64,000 nt of DNA, taken from Deltaproteobacteria bacterium. Lineage in GTDB: Bacteria > Myxococcota_A > UBA9160 > UBA4427. The notes below the pieces were generated by a model that saw only the letters and a list, made by a program, of their open reading frames with translations, was not told the DNA's origin and did not search any database. The DNA lies in the NCBI GenBank assembly GCA_016713665.1, contig JADJOR010000005.1, positions 434,001-498,000 of the forward strand, in the 5' to 3' direction. The position numbers were made by a program, and so were the translations under genes. The first letter of the stretch is position 1, and every line of letters begins with the position of its first letter. Shown in pieces: positions 39,645 through 48,686 of the stretch.

Positions 39645-40721
39645 TCAGAATCGATCCGCCGGCCAGTAGACCATCCCATCCGGCGGGAGGATGCGGCGCA
39701 GGAAGCCCTGGCCGTCTTCGCCGCGCAGGACGTCGACGTCGAGTCGCGCCGCGAGCGCAGCCAGGTTGATGCAGCGCAGGCTCGCCCGCGCGTCGTCCAT
39801 CGGATGGGAGCGGATGCCGCGATGCTCGAGGGCGACGGTCAGCCCGATGTCGTCGAAGGTCGGCAGCACGAGGAACGAACGCAGCTCGCGACTCGTGATG
39901 CGGCTCGCGATCGCACCGCGCAGAAGCGGATCCTCGGCGCGCGGCTCGAGCAGATGGGCGATCAAGCGCGCGAGCGAGTCCGCGCCGTCCTCGAAGCGGC
40001 CGATCTCGGTCGCGGTCAGCACGTCGTCGAGGATCGAGGCCCGTGCGTAGGCCACCGCGAGCCCCCCGCGGCGGGCGAGCCAGAACTCCTCGAAAGGCGC
40101 GGGCGTGAGATGGAAGCATGCGCGCCAGAGCGCATCGTCGCGCACGACCCCGCCGCTGCGGCTCGCGGCGTAGGCGGCGTGGATCGCCTTGATCGATTGC
40201 AGGGCGCGCTCGTTCTCGCTCGCGACGGGCTCGAAGGTGATGTTGCCGGGATCCGTCGCCGCCCCGCGCAGCGAGGCCTCGGGGTCGAGGCGCAGGATCG
40301 ATTGCTGGCCGCGCCAGCCGACGAAGCCCCGCTTGTCGAAGAACTCGACCGTCGCGGTCGGGGCGCCGGGAAAGGCGACGGCGAGCTCGAGACCGCGCCG
40401 TCTCAGGGCCTCGGCGGCGCGCTCGAGCAGATCCGTCGCGATCCCTCGGCACCGCAGCGCCGGGGTCGTGAAGAGATTGCTGATGCCGCCCGCCGGAATC
40501 GGATGACCCAGGATGCGGATCTGTCGGGGAAGGATCGAGACGCCGCCGAGCAAGCGACCGCCCTCGACGGCGACCAAGACGTTCTCGTCGGCCCAGGTCG
40601 GGTCGTACTCGACCTGGTACCGAAATCGATCGCCCGCCGTCCATCCCTCGGCGAGGCGCCAATCATCGAGGAGGTCGGCGAATTTGAGGCGTTCCTGGGC
40701 AGCGAGCGTCCGGATCTCCAT
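39645..40721 (-). CDS. GNAT acetyltransferase, Eis-like two-domain
   Basis: 358 residues from the ATG at 40721 (MEIRTLAAQERLKFADLL). Alternative ATGs at 40763 and further upstream would give 14 or more extra residues. The GNAT acetyl-CoA loop appears as LFTTPALRCRGIATDLLERA with preceding ILGHPIPAGGISN. FFDKRGFVGWRG closes the first domain. The second half (about 165-358) contains SNERAL-type segments and ends in a domain resembling the Eis C-terminal sterol-carrier-like fold (LRCINLAALAARLDVDVLRG). Eis proteins N-acetylate aminoglycosides and other amines, but the substrate here is unknown. A 14-base palindrome containing TATACT lies just before the start. Confidence 0.78.
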   Translation of the reverse strand: MEIRTLAAQERLKFADLLDDWRLAEGWTAGDRFRYQVEYDPTWADENVLVAVEGGRLLGGVSILPRQIRILGHPIPAGGISNLFTTPALRCRGIATDLLERAAEALRRRGLELAVAFPGAPTATVEFFDKRGFVGWRGQQSILRLDPEASLRGAATDPGNITFEPVASENERALQSIKAIHAAYAASRSGGVVRDDALWRACFHLTPAPFEEFWLARRGGLAVAYARASILDDVLTATEIGRFEDGADSLARLIAHLLEPRAEDPLLRGAIASRITSRELRSFLVLPTFDDIGLTVALEHRGIRSHPMDDARASLRCINLAALAARLDVDVLRGEDGQGFLRRILPPDGMVYWPADRF

Positions 40722-40727
40722 GTCCGG

Positions 40728-40741
40728 GCGAGTATACTCGC
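40728..40741. promoter_or_regulatory. 14-base palindrome at the GNAT start
   Basis: GCGAGTATACTCGC is a perfect palindrome in the gap between the divergent GNAT and TPR genes. On the minus strand it supplies a TATACT -10 element whose transcript would start at about the GNAT ATG (leaderless). It could also be an operator. Confidence 0.4.
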
Positions 40742-40859
40742 GGGCGGAAAAGTGCTCCGCCATGATCGCGATGAGAGCCGACACGTCACCCGGGACGAGC
40801 ATCGACCCGTTGGACGGGACGAGCCCCGTGCGAGCAGCCGGGTCGAGAGGGGGTCCGCG

Positions 40860-41222
40860 ATGACGTCCGATACGGGGACCGAAACTACGAATCCAGGAGA
40901 TTCCCGAGCCAAGGCGCTCTACAAGGAGGGCTTCGGGCTCTTCGCGAAGGGCCAGCTCGAGCCGGCGATCGCCCGCTATCGCGAGGCCCTCACGGCGGAT
41001 CCGGACCTCGCGATCGCGTGGAACGGCCTCGCCCTCGCCCTGGCCAAACAAGGCGACCTCGAAGCCGCCATCGACGCCGCCGAGAAGCTCGTCGAACTCG
41101 AGCCCGACGACCCGCTCTCCCATACGAATCTGTCCCGCATCCTGATGCAGAAGGGGCTCATCCCGGAGGCCGAGGACGCGAAGGCCCGGGCGACGAGCCT
41201 CCAGATGAAGATGCGACGGTAG
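40860..41222 (+). CDS. Small TPR protein
   Basis: 120 residues from the ATG at 40860, with GAGAGGGGG upstream. After a polar 20-residue start there are three TPR units: AKALYKEGFGLFAKGQLEPAIARYREAL, then PDLAIAWNGLALALAKQGDLEAAIDAAEKLV, then PDDPLSHTNLSRILMQKGLIPEAEDAKARA. It has no enzyme domain and no signal peptide, so it is probably a cytosolic adaptor. It is 8 bases upstream of the enoyl-CoA hydratase gene and likely co-transcribed. Confidence 0.88.
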   Translation: MTSDTGTETTNPGDSRAKALYKEGFGLFAKGQLEPAIARYREALTADPDLAIAWNGLALALAKQGDLEAAIDAAEKLVELEPDDPLSHTNLSRILMQKGLIPEAEDAKARATSLQMKMRR

Positions 41223-41230
41223 GGCGACCG

Positions 41231-41921
41231 ATGATCGATCTGCAGCGCGAGGGCGACGTCTTCGTCCTTCGCTTCGACGCCCCGGAGAACCGCTTCCGCC
41301 CGGAAGGTCTCGACGCCTGGAACGCGGCCCTCGACCGCGTCGAGGCCGCGGGCAGCCCCGCCGCCCTCGTCACGACCGGGACGGGCAAGTTCTACTCGAA
41401 CGGCCTCGACCTCGAGTGGCTGCCTCGCCGCCGCGACCCCGGCCGAGCGCGAGACCTACATCCCGCGCGTCCTCGCCCTGATGGCCCGCGTCCTGACCTT
41501 CCCGACGATCACCGTCGCCGCCATCAACGGCCACGCCTTCGGCGCCGGCGCCCAGCTCTCCCTCGCCCACGACTACCGCGTCATGCGGACCGAGCGCGGC
41601 TACTGGTGCATGCCGGAGATCGACATGAAGGCGCCCCTGCATCCCGGCATGACCGCGATCATCCAGGCCCGTGTCCCGCGCCAGACGGCCCACGAGCTGA
41701 TCGTGACGGGCACGCGCTACGGCGCCGAGGCGGCGCTGGCGAAGCGGATCGTCGATCGGGCGGTCGCCGAGAGCGAGCTCCTGCCGACCGCGATCGCGCT
41801 CGCGCAGGGGCTCGCGGCGAAGGCGGATCCCGCGATGCGGCTTCTGAAGCAGTGCATGTATCCGGAGACGCTCGCGGCCCTCGACCGGGGCATGGACGCG
41901 ATCGGCGGAGGGAAGCGATGA
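41231..41921 (+). pseudogene. Enoyl-CoA hydratase/isomerase family protein, frameshifted
   Basis: ATG at 41231. The first frame gives about 64 residues of a crotonase-fold N-terminus (VFVLRFDAPENRFRPEGLDA, VTTGTGKFYSNGLDLEWL). Near 41422 the frame changes. Removing one base, probably a C in GCCT, restores TPAERETYIPRVLALMARVL and the rest of the protein. The rest includes the oxyanion-hole segment INGHAFGAGAQLSLAHDYRVM and KAPLHPGMTAIIQARV. The length with repair is about 229 residues, somewhat short for the family and close to the plant/peroxisomal enoyl-CoA isomerase-like group. Both parts are well conserved. A sequencing indel is likely. It overlaps the next gene by ATGA. Confidence 0.82.
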
Positions 41922-43027
41922 AGTTCTCGTTGGGCTTCGAGGTCCAGCTGACGAATCCGACGCCGGAGCGCGAACGGCAGCTGCTCCTCGATTGCGTCGA
42001 GCAGGCCGTCTTCGCCGAGAAGATGGGCTTCCATCGCATCTGGGCCCCGGAGCACCACTCGCTCAAGTGGTACGCCCACATGAGCGCCCCCGAGATCTTC
42101 CTGACCTGGGTCGCGGCGAAGACGACGACGATCCGCGTCGGCCACGGCGTCGTGTTGATGCCCTTCAAGTACAACCATCCCGTCCGCGTCGCGGAGCGCG
42201 CCGCGATGCTCGACGCGCTCTCGGGCGGGCGACTCGATCTCGGCGCGGGGCGCGGGGCGACGCTCCAGGAGATGTCGCTCTGCGGCGTCGATCCCGAGCG
42301 GACCTATCTCGAGGTCGAGGAGTCGCTCAAGATGATCAGCCGGATGTGGCGGGAGGACGAGTTCTCCTGGCAGGGCGAGCTCACGATCGCGCCGCATCCG
42401 ATCCTGCCGCGTCCGGTCCAGATGCCCCATCCCCCGCTCTATCTGGCGTGTACGAAGGACGAGACGATCACGCTCGCCGCCGAGTACGGCGTCGGCGCCC
42501 TCGTCCTCGGCTTCGCCGGCATCGAGCAGATCCGCGGCTACCACGACCTCTATCGCACGGCCTGCAAGAACCGCTCGGGCGAGCGCCTCGTCTCGAGCGA
42601 GATCAACGAGACCTTCTGCGCGCTGCTCCCGAGCATCGTCCTCGACGACGCAGAAGAGGCCTTCCGCATCGGTGCCCGCGGCCAGCGCTTCTTCGCCGAG
42701 TCGCTGCTGCGCTGGTACGGGAACGGCCCCGATCCCGACGAGACCGAGGGGACGGGCGACGTCGTCGCCGACATCGACCGTGCCAAGGAGCGCGCCGTTG
42801 CGATGCTCCACCAGGCGAAGGTCCCGATCACGCCGACCTCGACCGCGACCTACAACGTGAACCACGCCTACGGCGACGCCGCCCTCGCGACGAAGTTCGC
42901 CGAGCAGCTCGCGGAGATCGGGGTCGACGACTGCATGTTGATGACGCAGATGGGGACGGTGTCCCATGCGGTCTGCATGGAGACGATCCGGCAGTGGGGG
43001 GAGAAGATCATCCCGCGCTTCCGCTGA
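41918..43027 (+). CDS. LLM-class flavin-dependent oxidoreductase
   Basis: 369 residues. The ATG overlaps the preceding stop and has GGAGGGAAG upstream. The luciferase-like TIM barrel shows as FAEKMGFHRIWAPEHHSLK, LTWVAAKTTTIRVGHGVVLMPFKYNHP, and AERAAMLDALSGGRLDLGAGRG, where the flavin/F420 phosphate is bound. CMLMTQMGTVSHAVCMETI ends the barrel. The family covers alkanal, alkane-sulfonate and nitrilotriacetate monooxygenases and F420 enzymes. The pairing with an enoyl-CoA hydratase suggests degradation of an unusual acid, which is inference. It is not close to true LuxA/LuxB. Confidence 0.88.
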   Translation: MKFSLGFEVQLTNPTPERERQLLLDCVEQAVFAEKMGFHRIWAPEHHSLKWYAHMSAPEIFLTWVAAKTTTIRVGHGVVLMPFKYNHPVRVAERAAMLDALSGGRLDLGAGRGATLQEMSLCGVDPERTYLEVEESLKMISRMWREDEFSWQGELTIAPHPILPRPVQMPHPPLYLACTKDETITLAAEYGVGALVLGFAGIEQIRGYHDLYRTACKNRSGERLVSSEINETFCALLPSIVLDDAEEAFRIGARGQRFFAESLLRWYGNGPDPDETEGTGDVVADIDRAKERAVAMLHQAKVPITPTSTATYNVNHAYGDAALATKFAEQLAEIGVDDCMLMTQMGTVSHAVCMETIRQWGEKIIPRFR

Positions 43028-43063
43028 GCCGGTCGCTCTTCGGGTCGATCTTCATGCGGATCG

Positions 43064-43312
43064 TCAGGCCGGTCGTCGGGTCGCCGGATCGCGCGGGCCG
43101 AGCCCCGTCGTCTCATCGTCGCTCTGAAGCAAGCGATCCACGCGCACCGCCAGCCGGATCGCCAGCCGCACGCAGCGATCGATCTCGTCGTCGCTCGGGT
43201 CGACGGCCATGCCGCCGGCCCCGACGCGCGCGGCAAGCAGGCGGCTCGCGGCGGCCAGGACGGCGGACTCGCTCGGCTGCAGCTCGAGCGCTGCGATCGG
43301 CTCCTGAGACAT
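43064..43312 (-). CDS. Small hypothetical protein
   Basis: 82 residues from an ATG with a strong GGAGGAG about 7 bases upstream, which supports real translation. The sequence is helical and Ala/Arg/Asp-rich (LELQPSESAVLAAASRLLA, DDEIDRCVRLAIRLAVRVDRLL) with no signal peptide and no recognised domain. It lies 25 bases after the GFA gene on the same strand and may be its operon partner. Confidence 0.55.
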   Translation of the reverse strand: MSQEPIAALELQPSESAVLAAASRLLAARVGAGGMAVDPSDDEIDRCVRLAIRLAVRVDRLLQSDDETTGLGPRDPATRRPA

Positions 43313-43337
43313 CGATTTCTCCTCCGAGCCGCAAGCC

Positions 43338-43718
43338 TCAGCTCCGGCTCTTGTGGGCGAGCGCCGGCGCGCTCGCCTCCCAGTTTCGGCCGTCGAACGC
43401 CACGATCGTGACCGATCTCGGCTCCGGCGTCAGACATCGAAGATTCACGTCGATCCCGTCCGGATTCGAGCGCGGCACGTAGAACGACTTGATCCCGCAG
43501 ATCCGACAGAATCGATGCGCCGCGACGCCGGTGTTGAAGCGATAGGTCTCGAGCTCTGCTTCGCCGGCCAGCAGGCGGAAGCGCGCGGCCGGAACGATCA
43601 GATGCAGGAACCCCGTCATCCGGCAGATCGAGCAGTTGCAGTCCTCGACCTCGACGTCCTCGGGCGCCTCGACCTCGAAACGGACGGCGCCACAATGGCA
43701 ATGACCTCGATAGAGCAT
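43338..43718 (-). CDS. GFA / CENP-V domain zinc protein
   Basis: 126 residues. The GFA family binds zinc through cysteines and includes glutathione-dependent formaldehyde-activating enzymes, although most members have other, unknown roles. The cysteine pattern is CHCGAVRFEV, VEDCNCSICRMTGF and HRFCRICGIKSFYVP, so all three clusters are present. Also typical are RFRLLAGEAELETYRFNTGVA and the C-terminal DGRNWEAS. It lies 52 bases downstream of ppc on the same strand. No glutathione-dependent formaldehyde dehydrogenase is nearby. Confidence 0.9.
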   Translation of the reverse strand: MLYRGHCHCGAVRFEVEAPEDVEVEDCNCSICRMTGFLHLIVPAARFRLLAGEAELETYRFNTGVAAHRFCRICGIKSFYVPRSNPDGIDVNLRCLTPEPRSVTIVAFDGRNWEASAPALAHKSRS

Positions 43719-43770
43719 GTGCCCGCTTCTCCGATTCCGCGACTTCGGACGTCAGGCGATCGGACCCCGC

Positions 43771-46668
43771 TCACCCCGTGTTCCGCAGCCCCGCCGCGAT
43801 CCCGTTGATCGTGAGCTGGATCGCGTACTCGACGCGCTCGAGATCCTTGCGTCCCTTCTCGAGGCCGCGGCCGCTGCGCTTGCGGTCGAGCAGCTCGACC
43901 TGCAGATACGACAGGATGTCGAGATACGGCGTCCGCTGGTCGAGCGCCTCGCGCAGCTCGGGCTCGCGCGCGAGCAGCATGCGCTCGCCGGAGATGTCGC
44001 GGACGGCGCGCAGCGTGCGATTGAACTCCTTCTCGATCCGCAGGAAGACCTCGGACGTGCAGCCGACGCCCTTCGCGAGCTCGGCATAGCGCTTTCCGAC
44101 GTTGAGATCCGTCTTCGCGAGGACCTGCTCGAGATTGTCGATCACCGACCGGAAATACGGCCAGCGCTTGTACATCGTCTGCAGCCGGGCCATCGCCTTG
44201 TCGCGCCCGCCGGGCGCGGCCGCACAGAAGGCGTCGACGCCCGAGCCCGCGCCGTACCAGCTCGGGAGCAGGATCCGGGTCTGGTTCCAGGAGAAGGTCC
44301 ACGGGATCGCGCGCAGGGTCTGGACCGCCCGCGTGTTCGTCCGCCTGGCCGGCCGGCTCCCGAGATTGAGCGTCGATATCTCCTCGATCGGCGTCATCGC
44401 ATAGAAGGCGTCGACGAAGCCCTCGGTCTCGTAGACGAGCGCGCGATAGGCCTTGCGCGAGCCCTCGGCGAGGACCGCGAGCGCCTCCCGCCAGCTCTCC
44501 GACGGCTCCTTGGCGCGATCGGGGATCTCGGGCGCGAGGGTCGCTTCGAGCGTCGCCGCGAGCAGCAGCTCGAGATGATAGGCGGCCGCGCTCCTCGTCC
44601 CGTACTTCGACGCGATGACCTCGCCCTGCTCGGTCAGCTTGATGCGGCCGTTCACCGTCCCGGTCGGCTGGGCGAGGATCGCGCGATGGGTCGGACCGCC
44701 GCCACGGGCGATGGTGCCCCCGCGGCCATGGAAGAACTCGAGCCGGACGCCCTCCGCCTTCGCCTGCGCCGCGAGCTCGCGCTGGACCTTCTCGAGGGCC
44801 GCCGCCGCCGCGAGGTAGCCGCCGTCCTTCATCGAGTCCGAATAGCCGATCATGACCTGCTGACGCATGCCGCGGGCCGCGAGCTGCCGGCGATAGGCCT
44901 CGGATCGGTAGAGCCGATCCATCGACTCGACGGCGCCCGAGAGGCTCTCGATCGACTCGAAGAGCGGCACGATGTTGACGTCGCTCTCGAAGCCGCTCTT
45001 CCCGTCGGGCCGCACGAGACCGACCTGGCGACAGAGCGCGAGCAGCTCGAGGACCGTCACGGAGTTCTCGGTATCGCTGATGACGAGATCGCGGATCGAG
45101 CGGCCGCCGGGCCCGCTGCTCGGCGCATGGCCGGAGGTGTGGCCGGAGGTGTGGCCGGATGCGCTGCCGGATGCATTGCCGGATGAGCCACCCGACGGCC
45201 CGCCCGACGGCATCGGCAGGCGCGCGACGAATTGCAGTGTTTCGAGGACCTCGCGCGCGTCGTCGGAGAGGCCGGTGTCGGGGATCGGCAGCGGCTCCTG
45301 CGCGAGGATGATGTGCTCGAGGAAGGCGCGCTGCTTCGAGAGCGGGAGCTTCTCGAGCGGACCATCGACGGGGCAGATGAGCTCGGCGCGGGCCTGGCGA
45401 TGCTTCGACTGGTTCTGGCGGATGTCGAGGGCGACGAGATCGAAGCCGAAGACGTCGAGCTCCTCGATCAACGCGGCGAGGGCGCCCCGGGCGAGGCGAC
45501 CCGCCCGGCTCTCGACGAGGCTCGCGCGCATGAGCTCGAGATCGGCCTCCATCGCGCTCGCGTCGACGTAGCCGCCGAGGGAGCCGGGCTCGCGATCCTC
45601 GGCGTCCTCGCGCAGTCGCGCGTCGAGCCGGGCGGCGATCGCGTTCAGCTTGACGCGGTAGCGCTCGGAGGTGTTGCGGCCGTCGATGCGCGCCTCGAGA
45701 TCGGGCAGCGCCTTCAGGTCCCGCGCGATCGAGGCCTCGAGGGCCGCCGAGACGGGCCGCCGCTGATCCGAGAGCATCAGCTTCTCGATCAGCGGCTGGA
45801 TGCGCGAGCGGTAGTGGACCAGGATCGCCTCGCGATACTGCTTCACGGCCTTCTCCGTGATGCGCGCCGTCACGAACGGGTTGCCGTCGCGATCGCCGCC
45901 CATCCAGGAGCCGACGCGCAGGCTGCGCGGCGCCGCGTGGGCGACGCGTCCCAGCACGGCGGGCGATGCGTCGCCGTACACGTCGCGGAAGGCGGCGAAG
46001 AAGGTCGCGGTCACCTGCGGCACGGCGTGGACCAGCACGTCGCCCATCACGTGGATCGCATAACGCACCTCGTCGAGCGGAGTCGGCTTGCGGGTGCGGA
46101 GATTGGTCGAGAGGTACATGCCGGTGATCTCGGCGAGGATCTCCTCCTCGACGTCGCGGCGCCGGGAGCCGCTCGTCACCTCGCGCGCGGAGAGCAGCGC
46201 GTCGATCCGGTCGAGGGTCTCGCGCAGCGACCAGCGCAGTGCCTCGGTCGGATGCGCCGTCAGCACGATCGTCGCGCGCAGGCTCTCGATCGCCTCCGCC
46301 ACGCGCTCGACCGGGACGCCCGCCTTGCGGAGCCGCTCGAAGAGCGAGTGGAAGCGCTCGCGATCGTGCTGCGCGCGCTGGCGCTCCGAATGCCGCTCCT
46401 CCGCGACGTTCAGCAGCCAGAAGAGCAGCATGAACGCGCGCGCCGCCTCGTGTAGATCGTCGATCGACATCTTGCGCAGCCGCGCGACGAGCTTCTTCTC
46501 GTCGGCGGACGCGAAGCGGAGGCGCAGGCGCGCCGCGAGCTCGCGGATCTCGGCGATCCACCGCGCGTGGGCCGCCCCGTCCTGCTCCGTGATGATCTGG
46601 CGATGGGCGGCCAGCAGGAAGTCCTTGACCTCCTCGTTCACGCGATCCGGTTGGTGAGGGCGTCCCAT
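43771..46668 (-). CDS. ppc: Phosphoenolpyruvate carboxylase with a Gly/Ser/His insert
   Basis: 965 residues from the ATG at 46668. It carboxylates PEP to oxaloacetate (anaplerosis). Catalytic regions present are IVLTAHPTEALRWS, VGSWMGGDRDGNPFVTA, the lysine segment MIGYSDSMKDGGYLAAA, the loop FHGRGGTIARGGGPTHRAIL, and the C-terminal INGIAAGLRNTG. The enzyme is longer than the E. coli form partly because of a low-complexity insert (SGGSSGNASGSASGHTSGHT and flanks) at about 45100-45210, encoded by a 12-base tandem repeat in a presumably exposed loop. Allosteric control by acetyl-CoA or aspartate is usual for bacterial PEPC but is not visible here. Confidence 0.96.
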   Translation of the reverse strand: MGRPHQPDRVNEEVKDFLLAAHRQIITEQDGAAHARWIAEIRELAARLRLRFASADEKKLVARLRKMSIDDLHEAARAFMLLFWLLNVAEERHSERQRAQHDRERFHSLFERLRKAGVPVERVAEAIESLRATIVLTAHPTEALRWSLRETLDRIDALLSAREVTSGSRRRDVEEEILAEITGMYLSTNLRTRKPTPLDEVRYAIHVMGDVLVHAVPQVTATFFAAFRDVYGDASPAVLGRVAHAAPRSLRVGSWMGGDRDGNPFVTARITEKAVKQYREAILVHYRSRIQPLIEKLMLSDQRRPVSAALEASIARDLKALPDLEARIDGRNTSERYRVKLNAIAARLDARLREDAEDREPGSLGGYVDASAMEADLELMRASLVESRAGRLARGALAALIEELDVFGFDLVALDIRQNQSKHRQARAELICPVDGPLEKLPLSKQRAFLEHIILAQEPLPIPDTGLSDDAREVLETLQFVARLPMPSGGPSGGSSGNASGSASGHTSGHTSGHAPSSGPGGRSIRDLVISDTENSVTVLELLALCRQVGLVRPDGKSGFESDVNIVPLFESIESLSGAVESMDRLYRSEAYRRQLAARGMRQQVMIGYSDSMKDGGYLAAAAALEKVQRELAAQAKAEGVRLEFFHGRGGTIARGGGPTHRAILAQPTGTVNGRIKLTEQGEVIASKYGTRSAAAYHLELLLAATLEATLAPEIPDRAKEPSESWREALAVLAEGSRKAYRALVYETEGFVDAFYAMTPIEEISTLNLGSRPARRTNTRAVQTLRAIPWTFSWNQTRILLPSWYGAGSGVDAFCAAAPGGRDKAMARLQTMYKRWPYFRSVIDNLEQVLAKTDLNVGKRYAELAKGVGCTSEVFLRIEKEFNRTLRAVRDISGERMLLAREPELREALDQRTPYLDILSYLQVELLDRKRSGRGLEKGRKDLERVEYAIQLTINGIAAGLRNTG
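45127..45186 (-). repeat. 12-base tandem repeat inside ppc
   Basis: Five units of the plus-strand pattern NTNGCCGGANGN, two nearly identical and three diverged. It encodes SGHT/SGSA/SGNA-type tetrapeptides of the PEP carboxylase insert. Confidence 0.65.
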
Positions 46669-46682
46669 GGCGGTCGCGATGA

Positions 46683-46688
46683 TAGACT
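46683..46688 (+). promoter_or_regulatory. Putative -10 element for the O-methyltransferase gene
   Basis: TAGACT followed by GCGCGCC, identical over 13 bases to the element before the aminopeptidase gene. A start here would give a leader of about 85 bases. No good -35 was seen. Confidence 0.3.
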
Positions 46689-46779
46689 GCGCGCCGGCGT
46701 CGCGCGCGGCCCCGCGACCGGTGAACGCGCGTTGTCGTATGCCATGGGCCGGACGCGAGAGCCGGAAGGGGGAGCCCCG

Positions 46780-47460
46780 ATGACCGATCAGCCCATCAAG
46801 AGCCTCGGCCTCTCGCCGGAGCTCCATCGCTACCTCGTCGACCACGGGTCGACGCCCGACCCGGTGCTCGCCGATCTGATCCGGGTCACGCGCGAGTCGA
46901 TTCCGCAGCGCGCGCTGATGCAGATCCCGCCGGAGGAGGGCGCCCTGCTGACGTTGCTCGCCCGCCTCGTGGGCGCCACGCGCGCGATCGAGCTCGGGAC
47001 CTTCACCGGCTATTCCGCGATCTGCATCGCGCGGGGATTGGCGGAGGGCGGGCAGCTCGTCTGCTGCGACGTGAGCCGCGAATGGACCGACATCGCCCGG
47101 ACCTACTGGAAGCGGGCCGGCGTCGAGTCGAAGATCGAGCTGCGCCTGGCGCCGGCGCTCGAGACCCTGGCGGCGCTCTGCGCCGATCCCGCCTGGGCGC
47201 GGTCCGTCGACCTCGCCTTCATCGATGCGGTCAAGACCGAGTACGCCGACTACCTCGAGCGCCTCCACGGCCTGATGCGCCCCGGCGGCCTCGTCGTCGT
47301 CGACAACGTGCTCTGGGGCGGCGCCGTCGTCGACGCGTCGGACCAGGCCTCGGATACCCGGGCGATCCGCGCCTTCAACGATCGGGTCGCAAAGGACGAG
47401 CGCTTCGATCGGGTGATGCTCGGCGTCGGCGACGGGCTCTCGCTGCTGCGCGTGCGCTGA
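46780..47460 (+). CDS. Class I SAM-dependent O-methyltransferase
   Basis: 226 residues from the ATG at 46780, with GGGGGAG five to six bases upstream; an ATG at 46744 adds 12 residues. The catechol/caffeoyl-CoA O-methyltransferase family pattern is present. MQIPPEEGALLTLLARLVGATRAIELG leads into the SAM loop ELGTFTGYSAICIARGL. VCCDVSREWTDIARTYWKRAG is the adenine-ribose acidic motif. The metal-binding VDLAFIDAVKTEYADYLERL and VVDNVLWGGAVVD follow. Such enzymes methylate diphenols with a divalent metal. The natural substrate here is unknown. It is divergent from ppc. Confidence 0.92.
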   Translation: MTDQPIKSLGLSPELHRYLVDHGSTPDPVLADLIRVTRESIPQRALMQIPPEEGALLTLLARLVGATRAIELGTFTGYSAICIARGLAEGGQLVCCDVSREWTDIARTYWKRAGVESKIELRLAPALETLAALCADPAWARSVDLAFIDAVKTEYADYLERLHGLMRPGGLVVVDNVLWGGAVVDASDQASDTRAIRAFNDRVAKDERFDRVMLGVGDGLSLLRVR

Positions 47461-47514
47461 GGGCGGCGGACCGGGACCGCGCGACGACGCGCGCGTGTCG
47501 GGCGATGCGCTTCG

Positions 47515-48420
47515 TCAGCCGGTCGCACTCGCGAGCGACGCGAGCACGGTCTCGAAGTCGGCCGGCAGCGGGATCTCGGCGCGGACCTCGTCGACGACCA
47601 GGCGCTTCGCGTGGAGCATCGGGCGAGGGGCGTCGAGGGCGCCGCTCCCGTACTCCCGATCACCGACCACCGGATGCCCGAGATGGGCGAGGCTCGCACG
47701 GATCTGGTGGAGGAAGCCCGTCTCGAGCTTGACCTCGACGAGGGTCGCCGCGGCGAAGCTCTGGATCGGCGTCACGTGCATGCGACAACGCCGGCCCGAT
47801 TCCCGGACCTCGACGCGCGCCGGATGGTGGCGCACGACGGCGAGGGTCAGCTCGACCGGACGAGAGCGCTCGATGCGGCCCTCGACGAGCGCCACGTAGC
47901 GCTTCTCGACGCGATGATCCGCGAAGGCACCGCGGAGCCGGCGCCAGACCTCGTCGTCGAAGGCGAAGAGCAGGGTGCCGGTCGTGTCGACGTCGAGGCG
48001 ATGGACGACGCCCGAACGCAGGCCACCCTCGCCGACGCCCACGATCTCGGGATGGCGGGCGACGACCGCGTTCAGGACCGTGTCGCGCTGCTCCGGATCG
48101 AGCGGATGCACGCCGCAGCCCGGCGGCTTGTCGACGACGAGCCAGCCGCGGCCCTCGGCGACGACGCGCAGCGGGAGATCGGGCCGCGCCTCGGGGCGCT
48201 CCTCGTCGGCGCGCAGGGAGCCGAGAATCCGGAGCTCGTCGCCGGGGGCGGTGAGCCTCGACTTGTCCGCCAGCGAGAGGGGCTTGCCGGCCTGGACGAC
48301 CCGGCCGACCTCGAGGAGGTGGCGCACCCGGGCGCGGGAGATCGTGAGCCGCAGCGCGAGAAAGCGATCGAGCCGCTCCCCGCCCTGCTCGGGTCCCACC
48401 CGGACGACCGTCGGCTCCAC
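47515..48420 (-). CDS. RluA/RluD-family pseudouridine synthase
   Basis: 301 residues from a GTG at 48420 preceded by GAGGGAGAG. An S4 RNA-binding domain covers about 10-75 (ERLDRFLALRLTISRARVRHLL). The catalytic domain has the aspartate motif SGVVHRLDVDTTGTLLFAF, with KRYVALVEGRI, HVTPIQSF and HQIRASLAHLGHPVVGDREYG. These match RluD-type enzymes that modify 23S rRNA, though assignment to RluD versus RluC is not certain. It is convergent with the methyltransferase and divergent from the next gene. Confidence 0.92.
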   Translation of the reverse strand: MEPTVVRVGPEQGGERLDRFLALRLTISRARVRHLLEVGRVVQAGKPLSLADKSRLTAPGDELRILGSLRADEERPEARPDLPLRVVAEGRGWLVVDKPPGCGVHPLDPEQRDTVLNAVVARHPEIVGVGEGGLRSGVVHRLDVDTTGTLLFAFDDEVWRRLRGAFADHRVEKRYVALVEGRIERSRPVELTLAVVRHHPARVEVRESGRRCRMHVTPIQSFAAATLVEVKLETGFLHQIRASLAHLGHPVVGDREYGSGALDAPRPMLHAKRLVVDEVRAEIPLPADFETVLASLASATG

Positions 48421-48657
48421 ACGCTCTCCCTCGCCTTGCCCGGCGCCTTCGCGCGGGCCCACGGTCCCGGCCGACCGACCGACCCCGGCCCGATGCCCGA
48501 AAGGGGCGGACACTAGCAGGCGACGCCGCGGTCCCGGGCTCCCCCTCGCCGCGCTCGGCACGCCCCCCGCGACCGAGCCCGCTCGACCCGGTCCGCCGTG
48601 GTCCGCCGTGGACCGAATCGGGCCGATTTCCGGCCCGGCCGACCCCGCCCGGCGGGC

Positions 48658-48686
48658 TTCACGTCGCCGCGGCCAAGGGGTAATCT
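48658..48686 (+). promoter_or_regulatory. Putative promoter for the LeuA-like gene
   Basis: TTCACG (48658-48663), 17-base spacer, TAATCT (48681-48686). The position implies that translation starts downstream of about 48693, which rules out a GTG at 48608 as the start. Confidence 0.4.

Noticed and set aside
41918..43027. LLM oxidoreductase as the missing luciferase partner of luxE/luxC
   Set aside because: It is 33 kb away, lies in an operon with an enoyl-CoA hydratase and resembles general LLM enzymes rather than LuxA or LuxB.
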